From NCBI GenBank assembly GCA_934700335.1, contig CAKUXM010000006.1, forward strand, positions 32,491-96,490: DNA of 64,000 bases. The letters run 5' to 3'. Position 1 is the stretch's first letter. Each line of letters opens with the position of its first letter. The DNA is from an uncultured Candidatus Melainabacteria bacterium. Its GTDB lineage: Bacteria > Cyanobacteriota > Vampirovibrionia > Gastranaerophilales > Gastranaerophilaceae. Positions 1 through 7,559 of the stretch are shown piece by piece. Below the pieces are notes generated by a model. The model saw only the letters and a list, made by a program, of their open reading frames with translations. It was not told the DNA's origin and made no database searches. Made by a program: the position numbers and the translations under genes.

Positions 1-158
1 AGTATTGCTCATTTTCAATAAATTTATCAAAAATTTCATAGACACTCAAAAAGGGACTTTTTTTAACCAAAGCCCTCAAGAAGTTACACAATGCTGATTT
101 TTGAGTTTTATCGAGACTCAAAAATATGCTATTTTTGATATTATACATAAATTAAATA
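1..158. other. Gene-less left edge with a hairpin
   Basis: No supported gene. The stretch holds an inverted repeat, TTTTTGAGT paired with ACTCAAAAA, around positions 99-128. It could terminate the minus-strand 56-aa gene that ends at 159, but its T-tract is short, so this is uncertain. Confidence 0.4.
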
Positions 159-329
159 TTAACGTAACAAATCTGAAATAGTTAACTTGTCGCCGATTTT
201 AGCGTTGTGGAAAGCTAACATTTTTTTGTAGATAGGATTTGTTTGAACAACAGTTTTATTAACCTCTTTAACTACATCAGTTGTTTCAGTTGCTTTTTTA
301 AAGTTTAATTCAATTACATTGTTGTTCAT
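159..329 (-). CDS. 56-aa hypothetical protein of the GGCAATT regulon
   Basis: I do not recognise this protein. It is 56 aa, starts MNNNVIELNFKKATE, is Lys/Thr/Val-rich, and has neither a signal peptide nor a membrane segment. A good Shine-Dalgarno (AGAGAGGA) precedes the ATG. About 15 bp further upstream on the same strand lies a full copy of the recurrent element GGCAATT-N17-TTTATATAAACATAAG, so the gene is probably expressed with the two large unknown proteins that follow on the other strand. Translation was read directly from the bases. The clear RBS and the promoter make it a likely real gene. Its function is unknown. Confidence 0.7.
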   Translation of the reverse strand: MNNNVIELNFKKATETTDVVKEVNKTVVQTNPIYKKMLAFHNAKIGDKLTISDLLR

Positions 330-343
330 ACTTAAAATCCTCT

Positions 344-383
344 CTTATGTTTATATAAACAATTCAAATGTTAAAAAATTGCC
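344..383 (-). promoter_or_regulatory. GGCAATT-N17 promoter element, site 1
   Basis: On the minus strand GGCAATT (383-377) is followed after exactly 17 nt by TTTATATAAACATAAG (359-344), just before the RBS of the 56-aa gene. Spacing and both boxes match the other copies in this window. Confidence 0.75.
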
Positions 384-560
384 TTTTTTGATACTTTTAT
401 TTTAACATTTCTTTACAAAAATGTAAACATGTAATATCATAAAAGAAACAGGCGAAAACATGATGTAGAGCATGAAATAGATTGAAATATAAAACTATTA
501 AGATATGTTGCAAAATCTGTAAATTTTTGTAACAATATGCCCGAAACCATGATAAATACT

Positions 561-600
561 GAAATTTATACTATATATATTTACTTTATTATAATGTAAG
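561..600 (+). promoter_or_regulatory. GGCAATT-type promoter element, site 2 (variant)
   Basis: GAAATT (561-566) is followed after 18 nt by TTTATTATAATGTAAG (585-600), 21 nt before the ATG of the 543-aa protein. The -10-side box is clearly related to the other copies. The -35-side box and the spacing are variants. Just upstream are CATG-containing words (GAAAACATGATG near 456, GAAACCATGATAAAT near 543). Confidence 0.6.
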
Positions 601-621
601 TGTGCAGAAAAGGATTATGCT

Positions 622-2253
622 ATGGATTGGTCATCAATTTCATTAAATCCATTTAACAAAACTGAAGAAGACAAAGATGTCAAAAAGAAAAAGGCTGTGG
701 AACAAAAACCAGAGTCTATAGACATTTATGTTGACAAAAATACTAACACTAAAAAAACTAACGATGTTTCTCTTGTTAGTCAAAAAGCTTTAGAACAAGA
801 TGCTGATATGGGTTTAGGTATTCAAAAGACTACTAAATCTGTTCAATCTGATTTAACAAAAGAAGTTAAAGATAAATTAAAAACTAATGAAAAGAAAACT
901 TACACTCCTGAAAAAGGTCAAGTTTTCAATGATGAATTCATTATCAAAAATTATGGTCATGGTTTAACAAAAGAAAAATGGAACAAAATGTCTTCAGAAG
1001 AGCAAAATAAAATTGCCGGAACATTCATGAATGATATGATTACCAACTACAACAATGACCCTAAAAATAAAGCAAAAGGTTTGAAATCTTCTGTCGTTCA
1101 CCAATACGAATTGTATATGAAAAGATGTAAGACACCAGAAGATGTAGAAAGATTGACTCGTACTTGCAAATATTTGGATACGGATAGACAATTAGATGCG
1201 TTTATCAAAGCTCACCAATACGAAAATCCAGAGTTCCAAAAAATTGCTCAAAACATCTTAGCCGAAGATGTTGCTGATATGGATCAATCTGTTCAGGAAA
1301 AAGCTCACGCATATATCAAAGAAAACTTTAATGAAGATGCACAAGCGGTTGCAGTAAGAAAAGTTGGCGCAATGCAAGATGTTGAAGCTCAAAACAGAGT
1401 TTTAGGTGCTTACCGTGAACTTAAAAATGAAAAAGTAGATTTATCAATGTCTGATAACATCGGTACATATTTTAAAGATAAAGACGGAAATGTTAAAGAA
1501 GAATACCAATTAAATTTATTCAATGACTTATTCCAAAATGGTGCTACAGAAAAAGTTAAAGAAAATACAGCTAGAAATACTTATCAATTAACAAAAGATA
1601 ACCAAAATGTTGCATCTGATACAGTTATGGCTTCAAATAATGAAGCGTACATCAATGCAATGGCTGAAAACGCTTACTACTTCCACGAAGACAACGTTGA
1701 CGCTATCATAAACAAATTAGAAAATTCTGGTTTTGATAGTACAAAAGAAGTTTTACAAAATTCTAAAAACCGCTATGAATCAGGTCAAGGACCTACTAGT
1801 AGTGAGGTTTATTCGTCAAAGAATAAACCTTCAAATGAATCTTCAAAGGTAGAAACTAGTAAGAAAGAAACAGTTTCAAAAGAAGAAACAAAAACAACTT
1901 CAAATGTTTCTACATCAACAGCGCATATTGATAAAATTGTATTAAACAAGGCTTTGAATACAAATCAAAAAGCTCAACAAATTAAAGCATTAAATAAAAA
2001 TGACAAAACCGTTGCAATTGGAAAAATGGTTTCGACTGCTACAATTCCAGAAATTAAAGGTCTTGTCTTAAGTGGATTAAAATCAGAAGTTTTAGATTAC
2101 TTGTTAAGCAATTATTCTCCTTCAAACAAAGGCAAGTTGGAGTCAATTGAATACTTGATGAATTCAAGTGAAACGATGCGTTATAAAGAAATCTTAGACA
2201 AGTTTGATAAGTCTGAGGAAAAACATAATTTTAATAATTTCTTTATAAAATAG
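622..2253 (+). CDS. 543-aa unknown protein, C-terminal domain shared with its neighbour
   Basis: I do not recognise the family. The protein is soluble, Lys/Asn/Glu-rich and lacks a signal peptide or membrane segment. It begins MDWSSISLNPFNK. A charged N-terminal part (about 1-95) leads into a mostly helical middle (about 100-390), then a Ser/Thr/Lys linker (about 390-430). A C-terminal domain of about 100 residues (about 435-535) contains TATIPEIKGLVLSGLKSEV and YLLSNYSP. The same domain closes the 784-aa protein downstream, so the two are paralogous at least there. Each gene has its own promoter element, and a terminator separates them. The helical repeats suggest a binding or structural role. 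Function unknown. Confidence 0.85.
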   Translation: MDWSSISLNPFNKTEEDKDVKKKKAVEQKPESIDIYVDKNTNTKKTNDVSLVSQKALEQDADMGLGIQKTTKSVQSDLTKEVKDKLKTNEKKTYTPEKGQVFNDEFIIKNYGHGLTKEKWNKMSSEEQNKIAGTFMNDMITNYNNDPKNKAKGLKSSVVHQYELYMKRCKTPEDVERLTRTCKYLDTDRQLDAFIKAHQYENPEFQKIAQNILAEDVADMDQSVQEKAHAYIKENFNEDAQAVAVRKVGAMQDVEAQNRVLGAYRELKNEKVDLSMSDNIGTYFKDKDGNVKEEYQLNLFNDLFQNGATEKVKENTARNTYQLTKDNQNVASDTVMASNNEAYINAMAENAYYFHEDNVDAIINKLENSGFDSTKEVLQNSKNRYESGQGPTSSEVYSSKNKPSNESSKVETSKKETVSKEETKTTSNVSTSTAHIDKIVLNKALNTNQKAQQIKALNKNDKTVAIGKMVSTATIPEIKGLVLSGLKSEVLDYLLSNYSPSNKGKLESIEYLMNSSETMRYKEILDKFDKSEEKHNFNNFFIK

Positions 2254-2261
2254 AAGATAAA

Positions 2262-2294
2262 AATGGCTCGAATTTTCGAGCCATTTTTTTTGTA
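2262..2294 (+). terminator. Rho-independent terminator
   Basis: ATGGCTCGAA and TTCGAGCCAT form a stem followed by eight or more T. It closes the 543-aa gene, so the next gene needs its own promoter. Confidence 0.85.
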
Positions 2295-2462
2295 ATAAAT
2301 TTTTACAAATCTCGATATTTTTGGGGCATTTTTTAAAACAGAAAATGTCTCAAATCATGTGTTTATCAATATTTGCATGATTGTAAATTTTTGTAAAATT
2401 TTTAAAAAGCTACCCAAAATCGTATCAAAAAATGAGGTAAAAAACACTTTTATAATATAGAG

Positions 2463-2478
2463 TCTATATAAATGTAAG
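2463..2478 (+). promoter_or_regulatory. -10-side box of the recurrent promoter element, site 3
   Basis: TCTATATAAATGTAAG lies 8 nt before the ATG of the 784-aa gene and matches the downstream box of the other copies. The GGCAATT box is not recognisable at the expected distance, so this is a half-site or a degenerate copy. A short leader would result. Confidence 0.5.
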
Positions 2479-2486
2479 GGACAACT

Positions 2487-4841
2487 ATGGGCAAAAGTCT
2501 TTCTTTGGACGCAATCAAACAACAATTTAATTTGCCACAAAACGCCACAGTAGCTGAAGTTAAACAGGTTGCTGAGGCTAATAATATTGTCATAGACTTT
2601 TCTAAAAATAAACCTAATGAAGCCCCAGAATTAAATAATCCTTCGGGTAGTATTTGGGGTAGTGATACATCTCAAACAGCTGGAACAAAATCTTCGTATG
2701 GTTTAAAAAATACAGGATTAAACGGAGGCTCTTTATTTGATACATCTGTATCTGGCGGATTGCAAAATAATAACTCTGTATTTGGCTTTGGCAGTGGTAA
2801 TAGTAACCTATCAGACGGGTTTACTTTAAATAAACCTGCCTTTGAAAATCAAGCTCTATCTAAATTTGGTGCTTCTGGCATGACAAAAGGTTTAAAGGGT
2901 TATGATGAAGATACAAATAAGTTTAAACTAAATACGCCTAAAATGAACTTTGGCGCTGGTTTTAAACTTAATGGCTTTAATAATTTTTTAAGTTCTTCAA
3001 TGTCTTCATACGACGGAACAAACAAAATTAAATTCGTTGATGATGATAGTGAGAATGTTGTAAAACTTGAATATTCTGATGACGGAACAAAAGTAACTAA
3101 AACATTTATTGACGGCTCTAAAAAAACTTTTGATGTTACAGAAGATAAACAAGCTCAACGTAAAGAGTTTGGAAATGCGTTAAGTACTGAATTTATTACT
3201 GTTGAGGGTAAACCTGTAGCTAGAATGACTTTTGCAGACGGTACTGTTCAAGATAGACCAGTTCTTAGAGGTGAACATGGTTTTGTAAAAGACGGTAACT
3301 CAATTGAGGAAGACTTAGAGGCAACTTTAGGTCAAGACAGAGTTTCTGAATTGCATGAAAAAGGTGCTTCTGCAAAACAAGAAATTGCTACTATTGATGA
3401 AAGTTTAGAAAAACTTTCTGACGAGAAAATTGCAGAGGTTGAAAAAACTGATCCAAAACTTGCTAAAAAATTGAAAAAAGAAAGAGCAAGTTTATTAAAC
3501 GATAAAAGAAAAATAAAACAACGCATAAATAAAGAAGAAGAAGCTTTAGCGACAGAATATATCAAAAAAGTATATAAAGAATGTGGCGGAGATACAGAAA
3601 AAATCAAGGCTAGAATTGAAAGCTTGATTAGAAATTCTGATATGGATACAAAGGCTTCTCAACAAATGGTACATATTTTAGATCGTTTCCATGATAAATA
3701 CGGTAAACTATCTCACGAGGATATGAAAGGCTTCTTAGCTGGTGCTATTAACCCTTTACATGAAAACGGTGTTGATAATGCGGCTGCAATGGCAGAAACT
3801 GCTACTATGTTGTCTGGTAAATCTGGTGAAGAAGTTAGGGATGCTTTAGTTGGTGCTGCAAAACAAACTGGCACAGAAAAAGTTGTTGCGGAAACAATGG
3901 TTCAAAACATTGGTAATGCCATTGATGCAGAAACAGGTAAAGTTGATACTGAAGTTGCTCAAGATATCGGTAGAAACGTAATTGATTTAACTGGTAAAGA
4001 CGGTGCAATTGATTTGGCTGAGCAATTACAAAAAGAAGACAGCGATGACTTAAAAGTTGCCGGTAATACTCCTATTGATGAATATGCTGCTCAAACTGGT
4101 GATGAAGAAATTATTCAAGCGTCTGTTGATGTAATTGCATCTATCGATGATGCAGATAAACAAGTTCAAGCCAACGAAAATGCTCATAAAACTTATGAAG
4201 AAATGGGTGCTTCTGATGAAATCAAACAAGCTCGTGCCGAAATTATGGGTCAAAATTTATACAAATTTAGTGAAGATGCAAGAGCGAGAATTGATGAACT
4301 TGAACGTCAAAATGATATAAACAATGCTTACAGCACAGCGGCGCAAGAAGCTAAAACAAAATACGAAGCTCAACAAAAATCTGAAACTAAAACTAATAAA
4401 ACAGTAACTAAAACTGAAACAAAAGAAACAAGTTCTTCAAATAGTAAAAGTTCTTCACAAACTACTACAACAAGAGTTGCAGACTCTTCTGTTGTTATCA
4501 AAAACATAGTTTCTAACAAAAACTTGAACTTAATAGAAAAAACTAAAAAATTAAAAGAATTAGGTACAAAAGATCAACAAGTTGCTATTAAACAACTTAT
4601 CGAAAAGGCTACAATTCCAGAAGTTAAAGGCTATATTTTAAGTGGCTTTAAATCAGAAGTATTTAGCTATTTGTTAGATAATTATTCTCCAGATAAAAAA
4701 GAAATTCTTGATTCTGTGAAATATCTAATGACAACAAGTGAAATTGATAAATACAATAAGGTTTTGAAGTCAGAAGAAGAAAAAAATAACGCACAAGCTG
4801 TTCAAAATCAAAATAAAAATGTTAATTTCTTTAAAATGTAA
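2487..4841 (+). CDS. 784-aa unknown protein, paralogous C-terminus
   Basis: I do not recognise the family. The start MGKSLSLDAIKQQF follows the promoter box closely, and the RBS GGGAC is weak. N-terminal residues about 5-40 look like a small helical domain. Residues 45-170 are a low-complexity Gly/Asn/Ser/Phe region. Residues about 270-355 are a charged likely coiled coil (LEKLSDEKIAEVEK and following). An Ala-rich helical region follows, with AMAETATMLSGKSGEEV near 430. A Ser/Thr/Lys linker (about 630-665) leads to the terminal domain (about 671-768) with TATIPEVKGYILSGFKSEV-like text, shared with the upstream protein. No signal peptide or membrane segment. Probably a structural or secreted accessory protein; this is inference only. 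Confidence 0.85.
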   Translation: MGKSLSLDAIKQQFNLPQNATVAEVKQVAEANNIVIDFSKNKPNEAPELNNPSGSIWGSDTSQTAGTKSSYGLKNTGLNGGSLFDTSVSGGLQNNNSVFGFGSGNSNLSDGFTLNKPAFENQALSKFGASGMTKGLKGYDEDTNKFKLNTPKMNFGAGFKLNGFNNFLSSSMSSYDGTNKIKFVDDDSENVVKLEYSDDGTKVTKTFIDGSKKTFDVTEDKQAQRKEFGNALSTEFITVEGKPVARMTFADGTVQDRPVLRGEHGFVKDGNSIEEDLEATLGQDRVSELHEKGASAKQEIATIDESLEKLSDEKIAEVEKTDPKLAKKLKKERASLLNDKRKIKQRINKEEEALATEYIKKVYKECGGDTEKIKARIESLIRNSDMDTKASQQMVHILDRFHDKYGKLSHEDMKGFLAGAINPLHENGVDNAAAMAETATMLSGKSGEEVRDALVGAAKQTGTEKVVAETMVQNIGNAIDAETGKVDTEVAQDIGRNVIDLTGKDGAIDLAEQLQKEDSDDLKVAGNTPIDEYAAQTGDEEIIQASVDVIASIDDADKQVQANENAHKTYEEMGASDEIKQARAEIMGQNLYKFSEDARARIDELERQNDINNAYSTAAQEAKTKYEAQQKSETKTNKTVTKTETKETSSSNSKSSSQTTTTRVADSSVVIKNIVSNKNLNLIEKTKKLKELGTKDQQVAIKQLIEKATIPEVKGYILSGFKSEVFSYLLDNYSPDKKEILDSVKYLMTTSEIDKYNKVLKSEEEKNNAQAVQNQNKNVNFFKM

Positions 4842-4856
4842 TAAATTTAATTAATA

Positions 4857-4894
4857 AAAGAAGGCTCACCTTTTAGGTGAGCCTTCTTTTTATA
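4857..4894. terminator. Bidirectional terminator
   Basis: AAGAAGGCTCACC and GGTGAGCCTTCTT form a long stem with A and T tracts on either side. It can serve the 784-aa gene and the convergent pfp. Confidence 0.85.
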
Positions 4895-4905
4895 TAGTCT
4901 AAAAA

Positions 4906-6567
4906 CTATTTGTGTTCGATTTGTAAAGTAACAGTTGTTAAATCACAAACTTCAGTTGGTCCAAAGTATTGAATAGCACCTGGGAATAAATAACGGTCGT
5001 TCATAGCCCATTCTTCTCTCATTGATTCTAATTCTTTAAATACTTTGCTGTCTAATTTAATTAGAGCTTTTTGTATAACTGGTTTCATAGCTCCATGACG
5101 TTTTTCCATGTTCATCATCATTGTTAGAGGAACACCACCAGCAACCCATTCGTTAGCAGGTTTAATTAAGTTTTTAACTGATGATAAGTAACCTGTTAAA
5201 CCGAAGTTAATCAATGCGAATGCGTTGAAACCAAGAGAGTAGCAGTAATCAGCATCAAAGTTTGATGGGAATGCGCAACGTCCTTCATAACCGAAGAAGT
5301 GAGCTTGGTCAGAGAATTTACCTACGTAGATACCTTCATCTTTAAGTTCGTTCAATCTTGTTCTAATCATTTCGATTAACAATTTTTCTGTTTCAATTCT
5401 TGAAACTTGAACGTTGCCGTGAGGGTCTCTGTCCATTAATAATTGAGCTTTGATTAATGCTGGTAAACTCATGAATAATTTAGCGTTTGCTTCGTCTAAT
5501 TTAGAAGCGATAATTGTGAATTTTTCTTCTGAACGTACGTTTTGATATTTTTCATCTGATTCTAAATCGTGAGTTAAATCGTTCAATTTAGAGATAAGGT
5601 CTTTCATTTCAGGAATGAATTCAATTAAACCTTCTGGAACGATGATGATACCAAAGTTTTTACCGTTTTCAGCACGTTTGCAAATTACTTTACAAATATC
5701 TTCAACGATTTGGTTTAAAGACATTTTCTTTTCTTCAACTTCTTCTGAAACTAAGCAGATGTTTGGTTGAGTTTGTAAAGCAGCTTCAACTGCAACGTGA
5801 GAGGCACTTCTACCCATGATTTTGATAAAGTGCCAATATTTTTTAGCTGAGTTAGCATCTCTTTGAATGTTACCAATTAATTCAGCGTAAGTTTTTGTAG
5901 CTGTGTCGAAACCGAAAGAAATTTCGATTTGGTCGTTTTTTAAGTCTCCGTCGATTGTTTTAGGGCAACCAATAACTTGGATACCTGTGTTATTTGCAAC
6001 AAACCATTCAGCCAATAATGCTGCGTTAGTATTTGAATCATCACCACCAATAATTACTACAGCAGAGATGTTTAATTTTTTACAAACTTCTAAAGATTTT
6101 TTGAATTGTTCTTCGGTTTCTAATTTTGTTCTACCAGAACCGATGATATCAAAACCACCTGTGTTTCTGTAAGCATCAATGAACTTGTCATCAAATTCAA
6201 CGTATTTACCTTCAATAATACCAGAAGGACCGCCTAAAAAACCATATAACTTGTTTTCAGGGTTAGCTTGTTTTAAAGCATCATATAAACCTGCAACAAC
6301 GTTGTGTCCACCAGGAGCTTGACCACCAGATAGGATTACACCAACGTTTTTAATTTCTGATTTTTTTGTATCATTGCTTACTGCAAATTCTACGATTGAT
6401 TGTCCGTATGTGTTTTTGAATAATTCTTTAATTTGTTCTTTATCTTTTACGGCTTCAGTTTTTTCTTTTTCAACGCAAACTAAGTTATTAATACCTGCTT
6501 TTAGAGTATCAGGAAGTTTAGGTTGATATTTTAATCTTTCGATTTGTAAAGGTGAAAGTTCTTTCAT
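4906..6567 (-). CDS. pfp: Diphosphate--fructose-6-phosphate 1-phosphotransferase
   Basis: PPi-dependent phosphofructokinase of the long (about 550 aa) clade, cytosolic, converting fructose-6-phosphate and PPi to fructose-1,6-bisphosphate reversibly. Visible motifs are SGGQAPGGHN (PPi/phosphate loop), GGDDSNTNAA and PKTIDGDLKN (active site), and KIMGRSASH (sugar-phosphate binding). The second Asp of GGDD and the Lys of PKTIDGD are the residues known to favour PPi over ATP. The length of 553 aa is normal for the clade. The gene stands alone between a shared terminator and the complex upstream intergenic region. With pgi and fba at 18.7-21.3 kb it fits glycolysis that uses PPi. An RBS (AGGAGA) sits before the ATG. 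Confidence 0.95.
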   Translation of the reverse strand: MKELSPLQIERLKYQPKLPDTLKAGINNLVCVEKEKTEAVKDKEQIKELFKNTYGQSIVEFAVSNDTKKSEIKNVGVILSGGQAPGGHNVVAGLYDALKQANPENKLYGFLGGPSGIIEGKYVEFDDKFIDAYRNTGGFDIIGSGRTKLETEEQFKKSLEVCKKLNISAVVIIGGDDSNTNAALLAEWFVANNTGIQVIGCPKTIDGDLKNDQIEISFGFDTATKTYAELIGNIQRDANSAKKYWHFIKIMGRSASHVAVEAALQTQPNICLVSEEVEEKKMSLNQIVEDICKVICKRAENGKNFGIIIVPEGLIEFIPEMKDLISKLNDLTHDLESDEKYQNVRSEEKFTIIASKLDEANAKLFMSLPALIKAQLLMDRDPHGNVQVSRIETEKLLIEMIRTRLNELKDEGIYVGKFSDQAHFFGYEGRCAFPSNFDADYCYSLGFNAFALINFGLTGYLSSVKNLIKPANEWVAGGVPLTMMMNMEKRHGAMKPVIQKALIKLDSKVFKELESMREEWAMNDRYLFPGAIQYFGPTEVCDLTTVTLQIEHK

Positions 6568-6679
6568 AATCTCTCCTATTAAATTTGTACTAACCTTTTA
6601 AAATTAGATATCTCTATCCATAGGTATACTACTACAAAAATAAAATTATTAAAATAATTTAACAATTAATAAAATAAAA

Positions 6680-6719
6680 GGCAATTATTTTTGAGTCATG
6701 GAGTTTATATAGGAGTAAG
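6680..6719 (+). promoter_or_regulatory. GGCAATT-N17 promoter element, site 4
   Basis: GGCAATT (6680-6686), exactly 17 nt, then TTTATATAGGAGTAAG (6704-6719). No protein gene follows, so it probably drives the small RNA predicted downstream. Confidence 0.7.
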
Positions 6720-6723
6720 GGAA

Positions 6724-6896
6724 TTAAAGATTTACTTAGGGAAAATTTAATAGTTTAAATGAGGAAGATATCGAGTAACGAATAAGTTATGAGATAAGGA
6801 ACAAGTTTTAAATATAGGATAGAAATATCTTATACTCTCTCTCTTAATATCCTCGTGTTTATTTAATGTTTGTCGCAATCGACAAACTTTTTTTTT
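6724..6896 (+). ncRNA. Candidate small RNA of about 170 nt
   Basis: The stretch runs from the regulon promoter element to a strong terminator. Its open frames are trivial: an 8-codon frame beginning ATGAGGAAG, and ATGAGATAA. The transcript would therefore be a small RNA of about 170 nt co-expressed with the regulon. The 5' end is estimated from the promoter position. I recognise no known RNA family. A degenerate leader for something lost is the alternative. Confidence 0.5.
6868..6896 (+). terminator. Rho-independent terminator of the candidate small RNA
   Basis: GTTTGTCG-CAAT-CGACAAAC is a perfect 8-bp stem with a 4-nt loop, followed by nine T. It is polar (T-tract only on the plus side), so it terminates plus-strand transcription from the 6680 promoter. 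Confidence 0.85.
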
Positions 6897-6897
6897 G

Positions 6898-7171
6898 AGA
6901 GCGTGAGCCGGTGTTGCTGGAGTTGACTTTGCGAAGGCAAAGGCAAGCAGAGCAACACTACGATAGCGACACTCTGCCGAACAAAACAATTGAGTATTGT
7001 TTTGTGAGAGGAACGATTGGACGGAGTCCGAAACCCACAGGAGCAAAACAATCACAAAACTCTGAATTGCCGTTTAACGCAAACCCATCAAATAGTCATT
7101 GTCGTTTAATGCGAGCGCAGAAACTATGTGAGCCGGTGTTGCTGGAGGTGTTTTGTGAAATGAACAATTGA
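6898..7171. repeat. Dispersed GC-richer repeat, copy 1
   Basis: The stretch is richer in GC than its surroundings. It contains AGCCGGTGTTGCTGGAG twice (from 6906 and near 7131), CTTTGCGAAGGCAAAG (6927-6942) and GAATTGCCGTTTAACGC (7064-7080). All of these words recur after aspS (37347-37560), and AGCCGGTGT recurs after groEL (55719). Open frames across it lack an RBS and look incidental. Confidence 0.7.
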
Positions 7172-7208
7172 GTTGGCTAAACTTGTGTACAGGAGTGAAG
7201 TTAAGGGG

Positions 7209-7237
7209 TTGACAATCAATAAAAAATCGTAAATAAT
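7209..7237 (+). promoter_or_regulatory. Antisense promoter of small-peptide element 1
   Basis: Consensus TTGACA (7209-7214), 17 nt, then AATAAT (7232-7237); an overlapping TAATAT lies at 7234-7239. Transcription would begin at about 7243, exactly at the left inverted-repeat arm, and run opposite to the small peptide gene. Confidence 0.55.
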
Positions 7238-7242
7238 ATAGG

Positions 7243-7360
7243 TGTAGGGCGAAGCTCTCAAGAGATAAGCAGCCTTAAGAGCTTTCTTCGCACCTTACGA
7301 TTTAAACAAATTAAGTGCTACTAAGAGTATGTCAAGTGCTATTAGTAGCATTATTATTTT
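7243..7360 (+). ncRNA. Candidate antisense RNA (antitoxin) of element 1
   Basis: Predicted from a consensus promoter at 7209 and a terminator-like hairpin at 7316-7360: TGCTACTAA, a 17-nt loop, TTAGTAGCA, then TTATTATTTT. The RNA of about 118 nt would cover the 3' untranslated part and most of the peptide frame on the other strand. The hairpin lies inside the coding sequence. Both ends are inferred. Confidence 0.45.
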
Positions 7361-7443
7361 GTCAATCATAGACATAGCCCTCCTTTCCGTTCAATTTCTT
7401 CGTAATTGCGTGTAACGGAAGTTAGCATAGTGCTAAGCCCTAC
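7244..7443. repeat. Inverted-repeat arms bounding small-peptide element 1
   Basis: GTAGGGCGAAGC at 7244-7255 pairs with GCTAAGCCCTAC at 7432-7443 (10 of 12 positions; the outer 7 are perfect). In the minus-strand RNA these are the 3' and 5' ends, so the mRNA could close end to end, as in fold-back-inhibited type I toxin mRNAs. A second hairpin (TTCCGTT with AACGGAA) lies directly upstream of the Shine-Dalgarno. Confidence 0.6.
7295..7375 (-). CDS. 26-aa hydrophobic peptide, candidate type I toxin
   Basis: The 26-codon frame starts MSMIDKIIMLL and ends ALNLFKS. It is a single hydrophobic stretch with a basic C-terminal end, as in small membrane-acting toxins. The Shine-Dalgarno AAAGGAGGG, 4 nt before the ATG, is among the strongest in the window. 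A minus-strand promoter TTATCA-N17-TAAAAT (7478-7450) places the mRNA start near 7443, at the right repeat arm. Inside the frame, ATAGCACTTGAC and GTAGCACTTAAT form an internal repeat. An opposite-strand promoter starts at the mRNA 3' end. Toxicity is not shown by sequence; a regulatory leader peptide is the alternative. Confidence 0.55.
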   Translation of the reverse strand: MSMIDKIIMLLIALDILLVALNLFKS

Positions 7444-7449
7444 GTTCCT

Positions 7450-7478
7450 ATTTTATCATAATCTTCCCTTTTTGATAA
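7450..7478 (-). promoter_or_regulatory. Sense promoter of small-peptide element 1
   Basis: Read on the minus strand: TTATCA (7478-7473), 17 nt, TAAAAT (7455-7450). The expected start is about 7443, the first base of the right repeat arm. Confidence 0.5.
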
Positions 7479-7485
7479 AAATCCT

Positions 7486-7494
7486 TGCTATAAT
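7486..7494 (+). promoter_or_regulatory. Extended -10 promoter of thrS
   Basis: TGCTATAAT fits an extended -10 (TGnTATAAT), about 65 nt before the thrS ATG. No T-box or other leader structure was recognised in the short 5' region. Confidence 0.5.
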
Positions 7495-7559
7495 TTGTAA
7501 TTATATTTTTAAGTGGTATAACTTAATTATAGATTTAGACAAAATTTAGAGGAAATTTT

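Larger units (their letters stand above)
6568..7559. other. Complex 1-kb intergenic region upstream of thrS
   Basis: No conventional protein gene. In order it holds a regulon promoter (6680-6719), a gene-less transcribed stretch ending in a terminator (6868-6896), a GC-richer dispersed repeat (6898-7171), the small-peptide element on the minus strand (7244-7443), and an extended -10 promoter for thrS (7486-7494). Longer open frames here are repeat-derived and lack ribosome binding sites. Confidence 0.7.

Noticed and set aside
6747..7055. A 102-aa minus-strand frame (also 6863-7051 minus and 6911-7171 plus)
   Set aside because: They run through the terminator and the GC-richer repeat, have no ribosome binding site, and overlap one another. 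Repeat-derived coincidence.
7446..7559. T-box leader before thrS
   Set aside because: The leader is too short and lacks the T-box words.
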